Of a DNA stretch of 34,145 nt, positions 6,857-12,388 are shown one piece after another. The stretch comes from Candidatus Omnitrophota bacterium. GTDB lineage: Bacteria > Omnitrophota > Gorgyraeia > JAGLLT01. The position numbers and the translations under genes are program-made. The notes beneath the pieces were generated by a model, which had not been told where the DNA came from, searched no databases, and saw only the letters and a program-made list of their open reading frames with translations. The stretch lies in NCBI GenBank assembly GCA_023140385.1, contig JAGLLT010000025.1, forward strand, positions 1-34,145, read 5' to 3'. How positions within the stretch are numbered: position 1 is the first letter of the stretch; each line of letters begins with the position of its first letter.

Positions 6857-7867
6857 TTGGTGCAATTGAAAGCACAACAACAAAGAAAAAAATTTTTAGA
6901 AATTTACAACTTGGAATTTCCTCCATATATTAAGAAGCTAACCATTGGCGATTATAAATTTAAAAGAATAGGGAACTACAAAGAAGCTTCTGATAATATG
7001 ATGTGGCTCTTAACTTCATATGGAAGCGAATTTGATAGACAAACGAAAACAGGTTCACATCAAGTTACTGCAATTGTTGAAGTTCCGCAAACAGAAAAAA
7101 AATGCGAGTTGCCTTGGGGTGATAAAAAGTCAACACAGCTATACGATGTTTTATTTTTATTAACAATTTTTACTGGAAGGAATGTTTTTGAAAAGAATTG
7201 GGATGATGAGAATGATATTGCTATCATCCAAGATTACAGAATGCATCAGTATGGTGGCCAGTTAATTACGTCGTTGAATGGTGAATGGGTTTTTATGAAT
7301 ATAGATACTGGTGAATTTAGATCAGAAGAAGAAATAAAAGGCATGGACAACGTGGAGCAAATGGATTGGAATAAAGTCGATATTGGATTTGAGAAAAATT
7401 TAAATCAAGTTTTAAATAAAATCTCTAGTAAAAGTTGGCAAGACGAGTACGAAGGCGGCTATTTTTTATTATTGTTTAAATCGGCAATGCAAAGACAGAT
7501 TATTGGAACATCTTTTATTTTATGCTGGACAGTTTGGGAGCATATTTTCGCCATTAAAAATCGTAATTGGTTAGATGATAAAACTATTGAACAGATGAGT
7601 AGTGATAAAAAAATCAGTTATATATTAAACAAATATTTTTTAAAGGATATTGATGATGGTGCTAGAAAAAATATACAGAGAATTAATAAAACGAGAAACA
7701 GGTTAGTTCATTTTGGTAAGAAAACAGATAATGTTGATTTTGCAGAAATGAACATGTTTATTCGATTAACTGAGCAATTAATAGCTACTATTTTAGGTTT
7801 GCGGCCGTCAAATCTTTTTAATTCATTTGATGAGTTAGATAATTTTTTAAAAAAAAGTAAACATTAG
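6857..7867 (+). CDS. HEPN-motif protein, possible RNase (336 aa)
   Basis: The C-terminal helical third ends in KTRNRLVHFGK, where R280-N-x3-H285 matches the Rx4-6H catalytic motif of HEPN ribonucleases; helices around residues 205-235 and 295-315 fit a HEPN bundle. The N-terminal two thirds are not recognised and resemble the mixed N-terminal regions of stand-alone HEPN proteins seen in defence islands. HEPN domains act as RNases in toxin-antitoxin, Abi and CRISPR effectors, so an abortive defence role is plausible but not shown. No antitoxin-like partner gene adjoins it. The start is TTG 6857 or GTG 6860 after AAGGGGATAGG; no ATG is available. The gene is strongly AT-rich, unlike the SIR2 gene. 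Confidence 0.6.
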   Translation: MVQLKAQQQRKKFLEIYNLEFPPYIKKLTIGDYKFKRIGNYKEASDNMMWLLTSYGSEFDRQTKTGSHQVTAIVEVPQTEKKCELPWGDKKSTQLYDVLFLLTIFTGRNVFEKNWDDENDIAIIQDYRMHQYGGQLITSLNGEWVFMNIDTGEFRSEEEIKGMDNVEQMDWNKVDIGFEKNLNQVLNKISSKSWQDEYEGGYFLLLFKSAMQRQIIGTSFILCWTVWEHIFAIKNRNWLDDKTIEQMSSDKKISYILNKYFLKDIDDGARKNIQRINKTRNRLVHFGKKTDNVDFAEMNMFIRLTEQLIATILGLRPSNLFNSFDELDNFLKKSKH

Positions 7868-7894
7868 GAGGGTAAATGTTTAGTAAGCAATACG

Positions 7895-7915
7895 AAAAGG
7901 GGACAGATACCTTTT
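7895..7915. terminator. AAAAGG...CCTTTT hairpin downstream of the HEPN-motif gene
   Basis: AAAAGG (7895-7900) pairs with CCTTTT (7910-7915) around a loop containing GGACAGATA. Two more hairpins with the same stem follow other genes of the block, and similar GGGGACA words recur at 8388 and 10814-10830. A weak terminator or part of a dispersed repeat family are both possible. Confidence 0.4.
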
Positions 7916-7942
7916 AATAATATCTTAGGTGTAATAAAGTAT

Positions 7943-7992
7943 ATAATATTAAAATTCCTTAAAAAATGAAGTTCGCATATTAACTGTTAGAT
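7943..7992 (+). repeat. Leader repeat, copy 1, ending in GTTAGAT
   Basis: This stretch aligns base for base with 9996-10043 over 48 nt at roughly three quarters identity, including CTTAAAAAA, GAAGTT and TATTAA. It begins within a TATAAT (7942-7947) that could be a -10 element and ends with the core-like box GTTAGAT (7986-7992). Confidence 0.45.
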
Positions 7993-8021
7993 GAAAGAGT
8001 ATAAATAAAAGGAGGTAAATC

Positions 8022-8363
8022 ATGGAGAACACATCGGGTCAAGGAGAATCGGCAATTGTTCCTGCTGAAATTAAAGGATGGAATTGGGGAGCTTTCTTGT
8101 TAAGCTGGATATGGGCTATAGGGAACAACACATGGATTGGCTTGTTAGCATTAATTCCCTATGCAGGATTTGTAATGGCAATAATACTTGGAATTAAAGG
8201 AAAAGAGTGGGCTTGGAAGAATAAGAAATGGGAAAGTGTGGATCATTTCCAGAGAGTGCAAAAAAAATGGGCATATTGGGGAGTCGCTATCTGTTTATTC
8301 TTTTTTGTAGTAGGTCTTCTCGCATCAATAATTGTACCTATATTAGTAAACATGAGACAATAA
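8022..8363 (+). CDS. Small membrane protein of the GWNWGAF type
   Basis: The 113-residue protein has a hydrophilic start, then KGWNWGAFLLSWIWAIGNNTW and a first pair of hydrophobic segments (about 27-60), a basic linker with KGKEWAWKNKKW, and a final membrane segment (about 87-108). The GWNWGAF...GNNTW pattern is a recurrent motif of small uncharacterised bacterial membrane proteins, some related to DUF2628. The function is unknown. It has a strong AGGAGG site 5-6 nt before the ATG. It is preceded by a leader repeat and a GTTAGAT box, consistent with a separate cassette-like unit. Confidence 0.75.
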   Translation: MENTSGQGESAIVPAEIKGWNWGAFLLSWIWAIGNNTWIGLLALIPYAGFVMAIILGIKGKEWAWKNKKWESVDHFQRVQKKWAYWGVAICLFFFVVGLLASIIVPILVNMRQ

Positions 8364-8490
8364 AACCATTTAACACCTATATAAAACAGGGGACACTGGA
8401 CTTACCCTGACAAGACGGACAATTAATTAACCTTATTTCTTTACTCATACTTTACAGGGCTAACATATAACCCAGACTTAATCCCCCCCC

Positions 8491-8547
8491 ATGCAAACTT
8501 CCTATAATTGAACTTGAAAGAAGTGCGGTTGCGATGTATTATATATA
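8491..8547 (+). repeat. 57-nt promoter-bearing repeat, copy 1
   Basis: This stretch matches 10858-10914 at 53 of 57 positions. Both copies keep the promoter TTGAAA-17 nt-TATTAT and the inner GCAAA/TTGC inverted repeat. Similarity stops a few bases before the GTTAGGA box. Confidence 0.8.
8514..8542 (+). promoter_or_regulatory. Sigma-70 promoter for the lipoprotein gene
   Basis: TTGAAA (8514-8519), a 17-nt spacer and TATTAT (8537-8542) match the sigma-70 consensus at four or five of six positions in each box with ideal spacing. The start codon at 8567 would follow a leader of about 20 nt. Confidence 0.65.
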
Positions 8548-8566
8548 GTAATTGTTAGGAGAAAAA

Positions 8567-9040
8567 ATGAATAAAAGAATTATACTTGCTTTAATTCTAA
8601 GTAGCTCAATAATTGGGTGCGCGACACGCTTAGTTCAACAGCAATCTAGCAATACATCAATAAATGAAGAGTTTTCTCCGACTGATCCTTTTAAATGGGA
8701 AAACTTAACGCCAATAGAATTCCTAAACTATTTAAAAGAACGCCAAGGAACGCTACTTACAATTTGGGAACCGGCCCCAAGAGACTGGATAAAAAAAGAA
8801 CATATTCCAAAGCTAATGGAGCTCATAGAATCAAACACACCTTGCGCCCATACGGTCGCCGCAATATCATCTTGTCTGCCGCCACCAAAATCCACCATTG
8901 GAGATGAAGCAATATTTCTTATAGATGGTTTTATTGAAGGTAGATATCCGCCGGGTCTTTATTCAAAAGGAAAATCAAAACAAAAAATTGAAAGCATAAA
9001 AGAATGGTATGAAGAATGGAAAAGAAATAAAAAACTATAA
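8567..9040 (+). CDS. Putative lipoprotein (157 aa)
   Basis: The track starts at TTG 8552, but ATG 8567 is better: AGGAGA lies 4-5 nt upstream and the protein then opens with a classic lipoprotein signal, MNKRIILALIL followed by the lipobox SIIGC with C18 as the lipidated residue. The mature part is hydrophilic, with TPIEFLNYLKERQG and a helical KEHIPKLMELIESNTP segment resembling one repeat of a HEAT-like protein, but no family is recognised. It is probably anchored in the inner or outer membrane facing the periplasm. It is driven by its own promoter in the 57-nt repeat. Confidence 0.7.
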   Translation: MNKRIILALILSSSIIGCATRLVQQQSSNTSINEEFSPTDPFKWENLTPIEFLNYLKERQGTLLTIWEPAPRDWIKKEHIPKLMELIESNTPCAHTVAAISSCLPPPKSTIGDEAIFLIDGFIEGRYPPGLYSKGKSKQKIESIKEWYEEWKRNKKL

Positions 9041-9051
9041 CAATTTCAAGA

Positions 9052-9068
9052 AAAAGGGGGCACCTTTT
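9052..9068. terminator. AAAAGG...CCTTTT hairpin after the lipoprotein gene
   Basis: AAAAGG (9052-9057) and CCTTTT (9063-9068) form the same short stem found at 7895 and 9906, here around a five-base loop GGGCA. It lies 12 nt past the stop codon. Terminator function is inferred. Confidence 0.4.
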
Positions 9069-9102
9069 CCATTTAAATCCCCTTAAAGAGGTGAGAAGTA
9101 AA

Positions 9103-9357
9103 ATGAAATTAAATTTTTCAAGAAATGACTTTAAAGATGCATTTATAGGGATGGTAATACTTAGTATTATACTCAGTGTACTCTATTGTGCTATACTTCT
9201 ATTGCCTAATCAGTTCGGAGTGCATGACGAATGGAAAGTCACTCTATTGGCAACCACAAAGGAGCATTGGCCTATTTTTCTTGGTGGTATAATGGTTATA
9301 AGTCTTTTCTATAGTATATTGGAGTTAGTAAAAAAAATAAAAAAAAGACATAAATGA
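9103..9357 (+). CDS. Small two-span membrane protein (84 aa)
   Basis: ATG 9103 is preferred to the track's GTG 9091, because GAGGTGAG lies 8-9 nt upstream of it. The protein has two hydrophobic spans (about 14-36 and 55-75) separated by a short polar segment, and ends in a lysine-rich tail that should be cytoplasmic by the positive-inside rule. No family is recognised. It follows the lipoprotein gene by 62 nt after a terminator-like hairpin. A 26-codon frame (9354-9434) overlapping its stop codon by ATGA is possibly a remnant and is not called separately. Confidence 0.55.
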   Translation: MKLNFSRNDFKDAFIGMVILSIILSVLYCAILLLPNQFGVHDEWKVTLLATTKEHWPIFLGGIMVISLFYSILELVKKIKKRHK

Positions 9358-9463
9358 AAACAAAGTTAAAAGTTGACCATAAGCCGTTTAAAAAACTTGC
9401 AAAGAATTCCCCCTTTGCCCCTTTGTTTCTGTAAAGCTAATTTAGGATTATATTAAAACAGTG

Positions 9464-9889
9464 ATGAAAGAGGAAATTTATTCAAAAGATTTAGGGATCA
9501 ATCTTAAAACGGGCGGGGAGGAAGAAATCTTTAAATGGTTTTTAGCTTGTTTACTCTTCGGAAAACCCATTCAGCAGAAGGTTGCTAAAAGGGCCTACTT
9601 TGAATTTGAAAAAGAAGGAATTTTGAGCCCGGAGAAAATCTTAAAAGCCGGCTATGATAAATTAGTTGAGATATTAGACAAAGGTCATTATGTGCGTTAT
9701 GATTTCTCTACTGCCAACAAATTATTAGATATTTGTAAAAAATTGAAAAAAGATTATGGAAGTCTATCCAATCTTCTTAAAAAGGCTAAAGACAAAAAAG
9801 AGGTAGAAAAAACACTCCAAGAATTTAAGGGGATAGGGCCGGTGACCATCAAAATATTTTTAAGAGACCTTTGCAATAAAACTAACTAG
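9464..9889 (+). CDS. HhH-type DNA glycosylase/endonuclease III-like protein, probably C-terminally shortened
   Basis: The all-helical protein ends with EFKGIGPVTIKIFLRDL, a helix-hairpin-helix motif of the endonuclease III superfamily. At the position of the endonuclease III catalytic lysine (GVGRKT) it has valine (GIGPVT), so ordinary lyase chemistry is unlikely. The chain stops six residues after the HhH segment (CNKTN), where related proteins, sometimes annotated as DNA methylase, continue for several dozen residues; the catalytic aspartate region and any iron-sulfur cluster cysteines are missing. It may be a decaying gene or a DNA-binding fragment. ATG 9464 or GTG 9461 could start it; no clear ribosome binding site is seen. 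Confidence 0.6.
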   Translation: MKEEIYSKDLGINLKTGGEEEIFKWFLACLLFGKPIQQKVAKRAYFEFEKEGILSPEKILKAGYDKLVEILDKGHYVRYDFSTANKLLDICKKLKKDYGSLSNLLKKAKDKKEVEKTLQEFKGIGPVTIKIFLRDLCNKTN

Positions 9890-9903
9890 AAAAAGGGAAA
9901 AAG

Positions 9904-9925
9904 AAAAAAGGGATAGGCGCCTTTT
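9904..9925. terminator. AAAAGG...CCTTTT hairpin after the HhH gene
   Basis: AAAAGG (9906-9911) and CCTTTT (9920-9925) repeat the stem seen at 7895 and 9052. Overlapping alternatives are AGGCG/CGCCT and, just downstream, CTGGAT (9931-9936) with ATCCAG (9954-9959). The stretch 9890-9960 is therefore rich in inverted repeats. Confidence 0.4.
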
Positions 9926-9960
9926 GCCGCCTGGATATTACATATAATTAAGCATCCAGC

Positions 9961-9989
9961 TTGAAAGTTTAATATATTTTATGTATAAT
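9961..9989 (+). promoter_or_regulatory. Sigma-70 promoter for the endonuclease gene
   Basis: TTGAAA (9961-9966), a 17-nt spacer and a perfect TATAAT (9984-9989). The spacer ends in ATG as in the two 57-nt repeats, and ATAATTAAGC upstream resembles their ATAATTGAGC, so this is probably a diverged third copy. The leader to the start codon at 10073 is about 75 nt. Confidence 0.7.
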
Positions 9990-9995
9990 ATGTGT

Positions 9996-10043
9996 GTGAT
10001 ATTAAAGTACCTTAAAAAAAGAAGTTGGGGTATTAATTGTTGT
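9996..10043 (+). repeat. Leader repeat, copy 2
   Basis: This stretch aligns with 7943-7990 without gaps at roughly three quarters identity. It ends TATTAATTGTTGTAT where copy 1 has TATTAACTGTTAGAT, so the core-like box is degraded here. Confidence 0.45.
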
Positions 10044-10072
10044 ATTATAAAAATCTTTAAAGAGAAAGATAA

Positions 10073-10786
10073 ATGAACTCACCTAATTTAAGACGCGAAG
10101 TTAGATATGGAATGCCGGCAGCAGACCAAGTAATGTTTAATAGATATTATGTGCTAGGTTATTCATATTATTTTCGTCAGGCAAAGTGGGCCTTAGAAAT
10201 TGTAGATCCTGATAATCTTGGCTTAGATCGTTCAGATAACTTTCGTCCAGATTATCGAATTCCAGATATGTTTCGCGCCGACCTTGTTGATTATGCTGGA
10301 TCCGGCTACGATCGCGGGCATCTTGTTGCAAGTGCTAATCAGAGAGAAACAGAATTACAAAATAGTGAAACATTCCTTTTGTCCAATATGTCTCCTCAGA
10401 GACCTCGATTCAATAGAAACACTTGGAGAGAATTGGAAGCTGAAGTCAGAAATTTAGACGCAAAGTCTAGAATATTAGAAACGTATGTTATCTGTGGCCC
10501 TATTTTTTATTTCGATCAGCCAGTCGAAGGTATAGGTGCTGACGACCCGAATGAAGTAACCATACCAATACCACACGCATATTTTAAATCTATTTTGACT
10601 GAGAATAATAAAGGGGCTTTGCATATGTGGTCATTTGTATTACCAAACGAAGAATCTGATCAATCACTTGACACGTTTTTAGTTCCAACAACACTTGTTG
10701 AAAAATTAGCCGGCATCAAGTTGTGGGAACAGCTGGTAGGTAAGAAAATTGATAAAGAAAAATCAAGGGTTCGTAGAATGTGGTAA
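10073..10786 (+). CDS. DNA/RNA non-specific endonuclease (NUC1 family)
   Basis: It is a beta-beta-alpha-metal nuclease that cleaves DNA and RNA non-specifically with a magnesium ion. The family signature DRGH is at 80-83 (H83 the general base) in YDRGHLVASAN, followed by LLSNMSPQ and NRNTWRELE, which supply the metal-ligand asparagine (N114 or N116) and glutamates, then YVICGPIF. The 237 residues cover the catalytic domain. Most family members are secreted or mitochondrial; this one has no visible signal peptide, so it would act in the cytoplasm or be exported by another route, which raises the possibility of a toxin or defence effector. No inhibitor gene is recognised beside it. It has a strong promoter upstream but only a weak ribosome binding site. 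Confidence 0.9.
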   Translation: MNSPNLRREVRYGMPAADQVMFNRYYVLGYSYYFRQAKWALEIVDPDNLGLDRSDNFRPDYRIPDMFRADLVDYAGSGYDRGHLVASANQRETELQNSETFLLSNMSPQRPRFNRNTWRELEAEVRNLDAKSRILETYVICGPIFYFDQPVEGIGADDPNEVTIPIPHAYFKSILTENNKGALHMWSFVLPNEESDQSLDTFLVPTTLVEKLAGIKLWEQLVGKKIDKEKSRVRRMW

Positions 10787-10857
10787 AATTTCCAAGGATA
10801 TAACATTTATATGTCCCCTAAATCGGGGGAAGTCCACTCTGTCTCTCCATGCTAACC

Positions 10858-10914
10858 ATGCAAACTTCATATAATTGAGCTTGAAAGAAGCGCGTTTGCG
10901 ATGTATTATATATA
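10858..10914 (+). repeat. 57-nt promoter-bearing repeat, copy 2
   Basis: It is identical to 8491-8547 at 53 of 57 positions. The promoter is TTGAAA (10881-10886), 17 nt, TATTAT (10904-10909), and GCAAAC/GTTTGC form a perfect 6-bp inverted repeat. Unlike copy 1 it is not followed by a GTTAG box. A TCCCC...GGGGA hairpin (10814-10830) precedes it after the endonuclease gene. Confidence 0.8.
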
Positions 10915-10954
10915 TGCGCTATTAAATACTGGACAAAAATAAAAGGAGAATCAC

Positions 10955-11386
10955 TTGAAATATTTGATTATTTTATTGATAATTATCGCGATCGCGTTTA
11001 TAGCATTTACATACAGCCAAAGAAATCTAAACGCGCCGGATAACGCGATAGTAATAATAAAACCATATTGGCATAATGAAACATGGGTCTTTGATGATAA
11101 AAGAGTGAATTTATATCAAGAACCATTTGTAGCGGGAATACCTGAAATGATTAATCATATGACAAAAGATATTCCCAACGCTAAAAATGGATTTAGATTA
11201 TTGTTTTCAGCTAATTCATTTCCAGCTTATCAAATGAAATTAATCTGGATACGAGAAGAGAGTGGTGGAAATTGGTATTATTTAGAGGATTTACAAACGG
11301 AAGGCTGGTTATGTCCAGCTTTATTTAAGTATTACAAAAAGACTCCAAAAGAAATATACGCTAAAGCAGAGGCAATAAATGAATGA
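10955..11386 (+). CDS. DUF6717-like protein with N-terminal membrane anchor
   Basis: The start is TTG 10955, with AAGGAG 6-7 nt upstream; no nearer ATG exists. A hydrophobic helix (residues 3-18) should anchor or export the protein. The rest follows the pattern PYWHNETWVFDD, EPFVAGIPEMI, GFRLLFSA and GGNWYYLED...EGWLCPALFKYY, which I recall from the small uncharacterised DUF6717 family; members usually lack the leading membrane helix. No function is known. It is driven by copy 2 of the 57-nt promoter repeat and lies after the endonuclease gene, with no coupling to it. Confidence 0.7.
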   Translation: MKYLIILLIIIAIAFIAFTYSQRNLNAPDNAIVIIKPYWHNETWVFDDKRVNLYQEPFVAGIPEMINHMTKDIPNAKNGFRLLFSANSFPAYQMKLIWIREESGGNWYYLEDLQTEGWLCPALFKYYKKTPKEIYAKAEAINE

Positions 11387-11410
11387 TTATCCACCTAATT
11401 AGTTAATGCA

Positions 11411-11430
11411 CCCGACCCTGAAGTGTCGGG
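11411..11430. terminator. GC-rich hairpin after the DUF6717-like gene
   Basis: CCCGAC (11411-11416) and GTCGGG (11425-11430) form a perfect 6-bp stem with an 8-nt loop, 24 nt past the stop codon. There is no T run after it, so termination would be weak; it may instead be part of a recombination or repeat structure. Confidence 0.35.
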
Positions 11431-11475
11431 GCGGGGGAATTTAAGTGTTCAAAGGAGAGAAAAGGGAGGTTGAAT

Positions 11476-11868
11476 ATGCGCTTGGAAGTATTTTCGTTAT
11501 GCGACGCGGCAACGGCCGACACAGGAAAGCTAAATATTTTAGGGGCTTTTGATATAATCTGGAGTTCAAAAATGCCGGCGATCCATCCACAATGCACTAT
11601 CGCTCTTAGAATTAGATTTGACGCGATTGAAAGGGGTGAACATAAAATTTCTGTTAATTTTGTAGATATAGACGGTAAGCACGTCCTTCCACCGGCTAAC
11701 GGCATAATTAAAGTCAATTTTCCCGATGAACAAAGCTCCGGTTCATCTCATCTAATCCTCAACATTCAAAGATTAAAGCTGGAAAAATATGGAGAATACT
11801 CTATAGACTTAGCTATAGATGGAAGAAGTGAAGCATCGCTGCCACTTTTTGTCAAAAAAAGACAATAA
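11476..11868 (+). CDS. DUF6941-like protein
   Basis: ATG 11476 is chosen over the track's TTG 11470 because GGGAGG lies 6 nt upstream of it. The 130-residue protein begins MRLEVFSLCDAATADTGKLN and continues with a beta-rich pattern (LGAFDIIW, HPQCTIALRIRF, HLILNIQRLKL, YSIDLAIDG), matching the small DUF6941 family of predicted cytoplasmic beta-sandwich proteins. The biological role of the family is unknown. No signal peptide or membrane segment is present. It stands alone between a hairpin and the next small gene. Confidence 0.75.
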   Translation: MRLEVFSLCDAATADTGKLNILGAFDIIWSSKMPAIHPQCTIALRIRFDAIERGEHKISVNFVDIDGKHVLPPANGIIKVNFPDEQSSGSSHLILNIQRLKLEKYGEYSIDLAIDGRSEASLPLFVKKRQ

Positions 11869-11907
11869 TGTAGGGCAGGTCCACTGAGCTATCCCGGAGG
11901 ACATAAT

Positions 11908-12270
11908 ATGAAGAAAACGTGGGTTCCTAAAATTATAGCCATTCTAATAACAACTGTTATAGTTACAACTACTATACATTTAAGTCATTTGACAGGAGGA
12001 AGTCTTGTTCGAAAGAAATTATTGAACGATGAAAAACTTGTGAAAGTTTTAGATTATATTAAGGAATCTGGAGTTAAAATACAAGATATTTCCTTAGCCG
12101 GCAAAGAGCCGCCAACGTATCCAAGTTTTTTTGTTTTTATATTTTTGCTTGTTTCCCTTTTTTTGGGCATTCATTTTGTTAGCATGAAGATTGTAAAAAA
12201 ACTTTTTAATATCTGCCGACAATCGCGCGAATGCCTATTGAAATTGAAATCGGAGGAACGCAATACTTGA
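11908..12270 (+). CDS. Two-span membrane protein, hypothetical (120 aa)
   Basis: It has an N-terminal hydrophobic segment (about 9-28) and a second one (about 73-96), with a 45-residue polar region between them that should face the periplasm, and a basic C-terminal tail. GGAGG lies about 7 nt before the ATG. No family is recognised. It is the last small gene of the accessory block; the 118-nt gap to the helicase gene holds no clear promoter or repeat. Confidence 0.55.
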   Translation: MKKTWVPKIIAILITTVIVTTTIHLSHLTGGSLVRKKLLNDEKLVKVLDYIKESGVKIQDISLAGKEPPTYPSFFVFIFLLVSLFLGIHFVSMKIVKKLFNICRQSRECLLKLKSEERNT

Positions 12271-12388
12271 ATTTAGTAATGGATAGTGTAAAAGATGTTC
12301 CTCTATTATGCTTAGAGATGTTTTTGTATCTTTTTAGCGGATGATAGTGTATGATGATTAAAGTAAATTATTAAAAAAGAGAGATATT

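Larger units (their letters stand above)
8460..8560 (+). other. attC-like recombination site 5
   Basis: CTAACA (8460-8465) pairs perfectly with TGTTAG (8553-8558), which is the start of the box GTTAGGA (8554-8560). Inside, GCAAAC (8493-8498) pairs with GGTTGC (8527-8532) apart from one position, and CTTC (8498-8501) with GAAG (8520-8523). The box overlaps the AGGAGA ribosome binding site of the lipoprotein gene. A run of eight C lies at 8483-8490. Confidence 0.4.

Noticed and set aside
9041-9102. attC-like site between the lipoprotein and two-span membrane genes
   Set aside because: No GTT core or AAC-opened inverted repeat is present; only the short AAAAGG hairpin is seen.
9354-9434. 26-codon ORF overlapping the stop of the two-span membrane gene
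   Set aside because: It has no separate ribosome binding site or recognisable family and could be a remnant; support is too thin for a feature.
10787-10954. A complete attC site between the endonuclease and DUF6717-like genes
   Set aside because: The 57-nt repeat and its inner stem are present, but there is no GTTRRRY box at the right end, so it cannot be called a full site.
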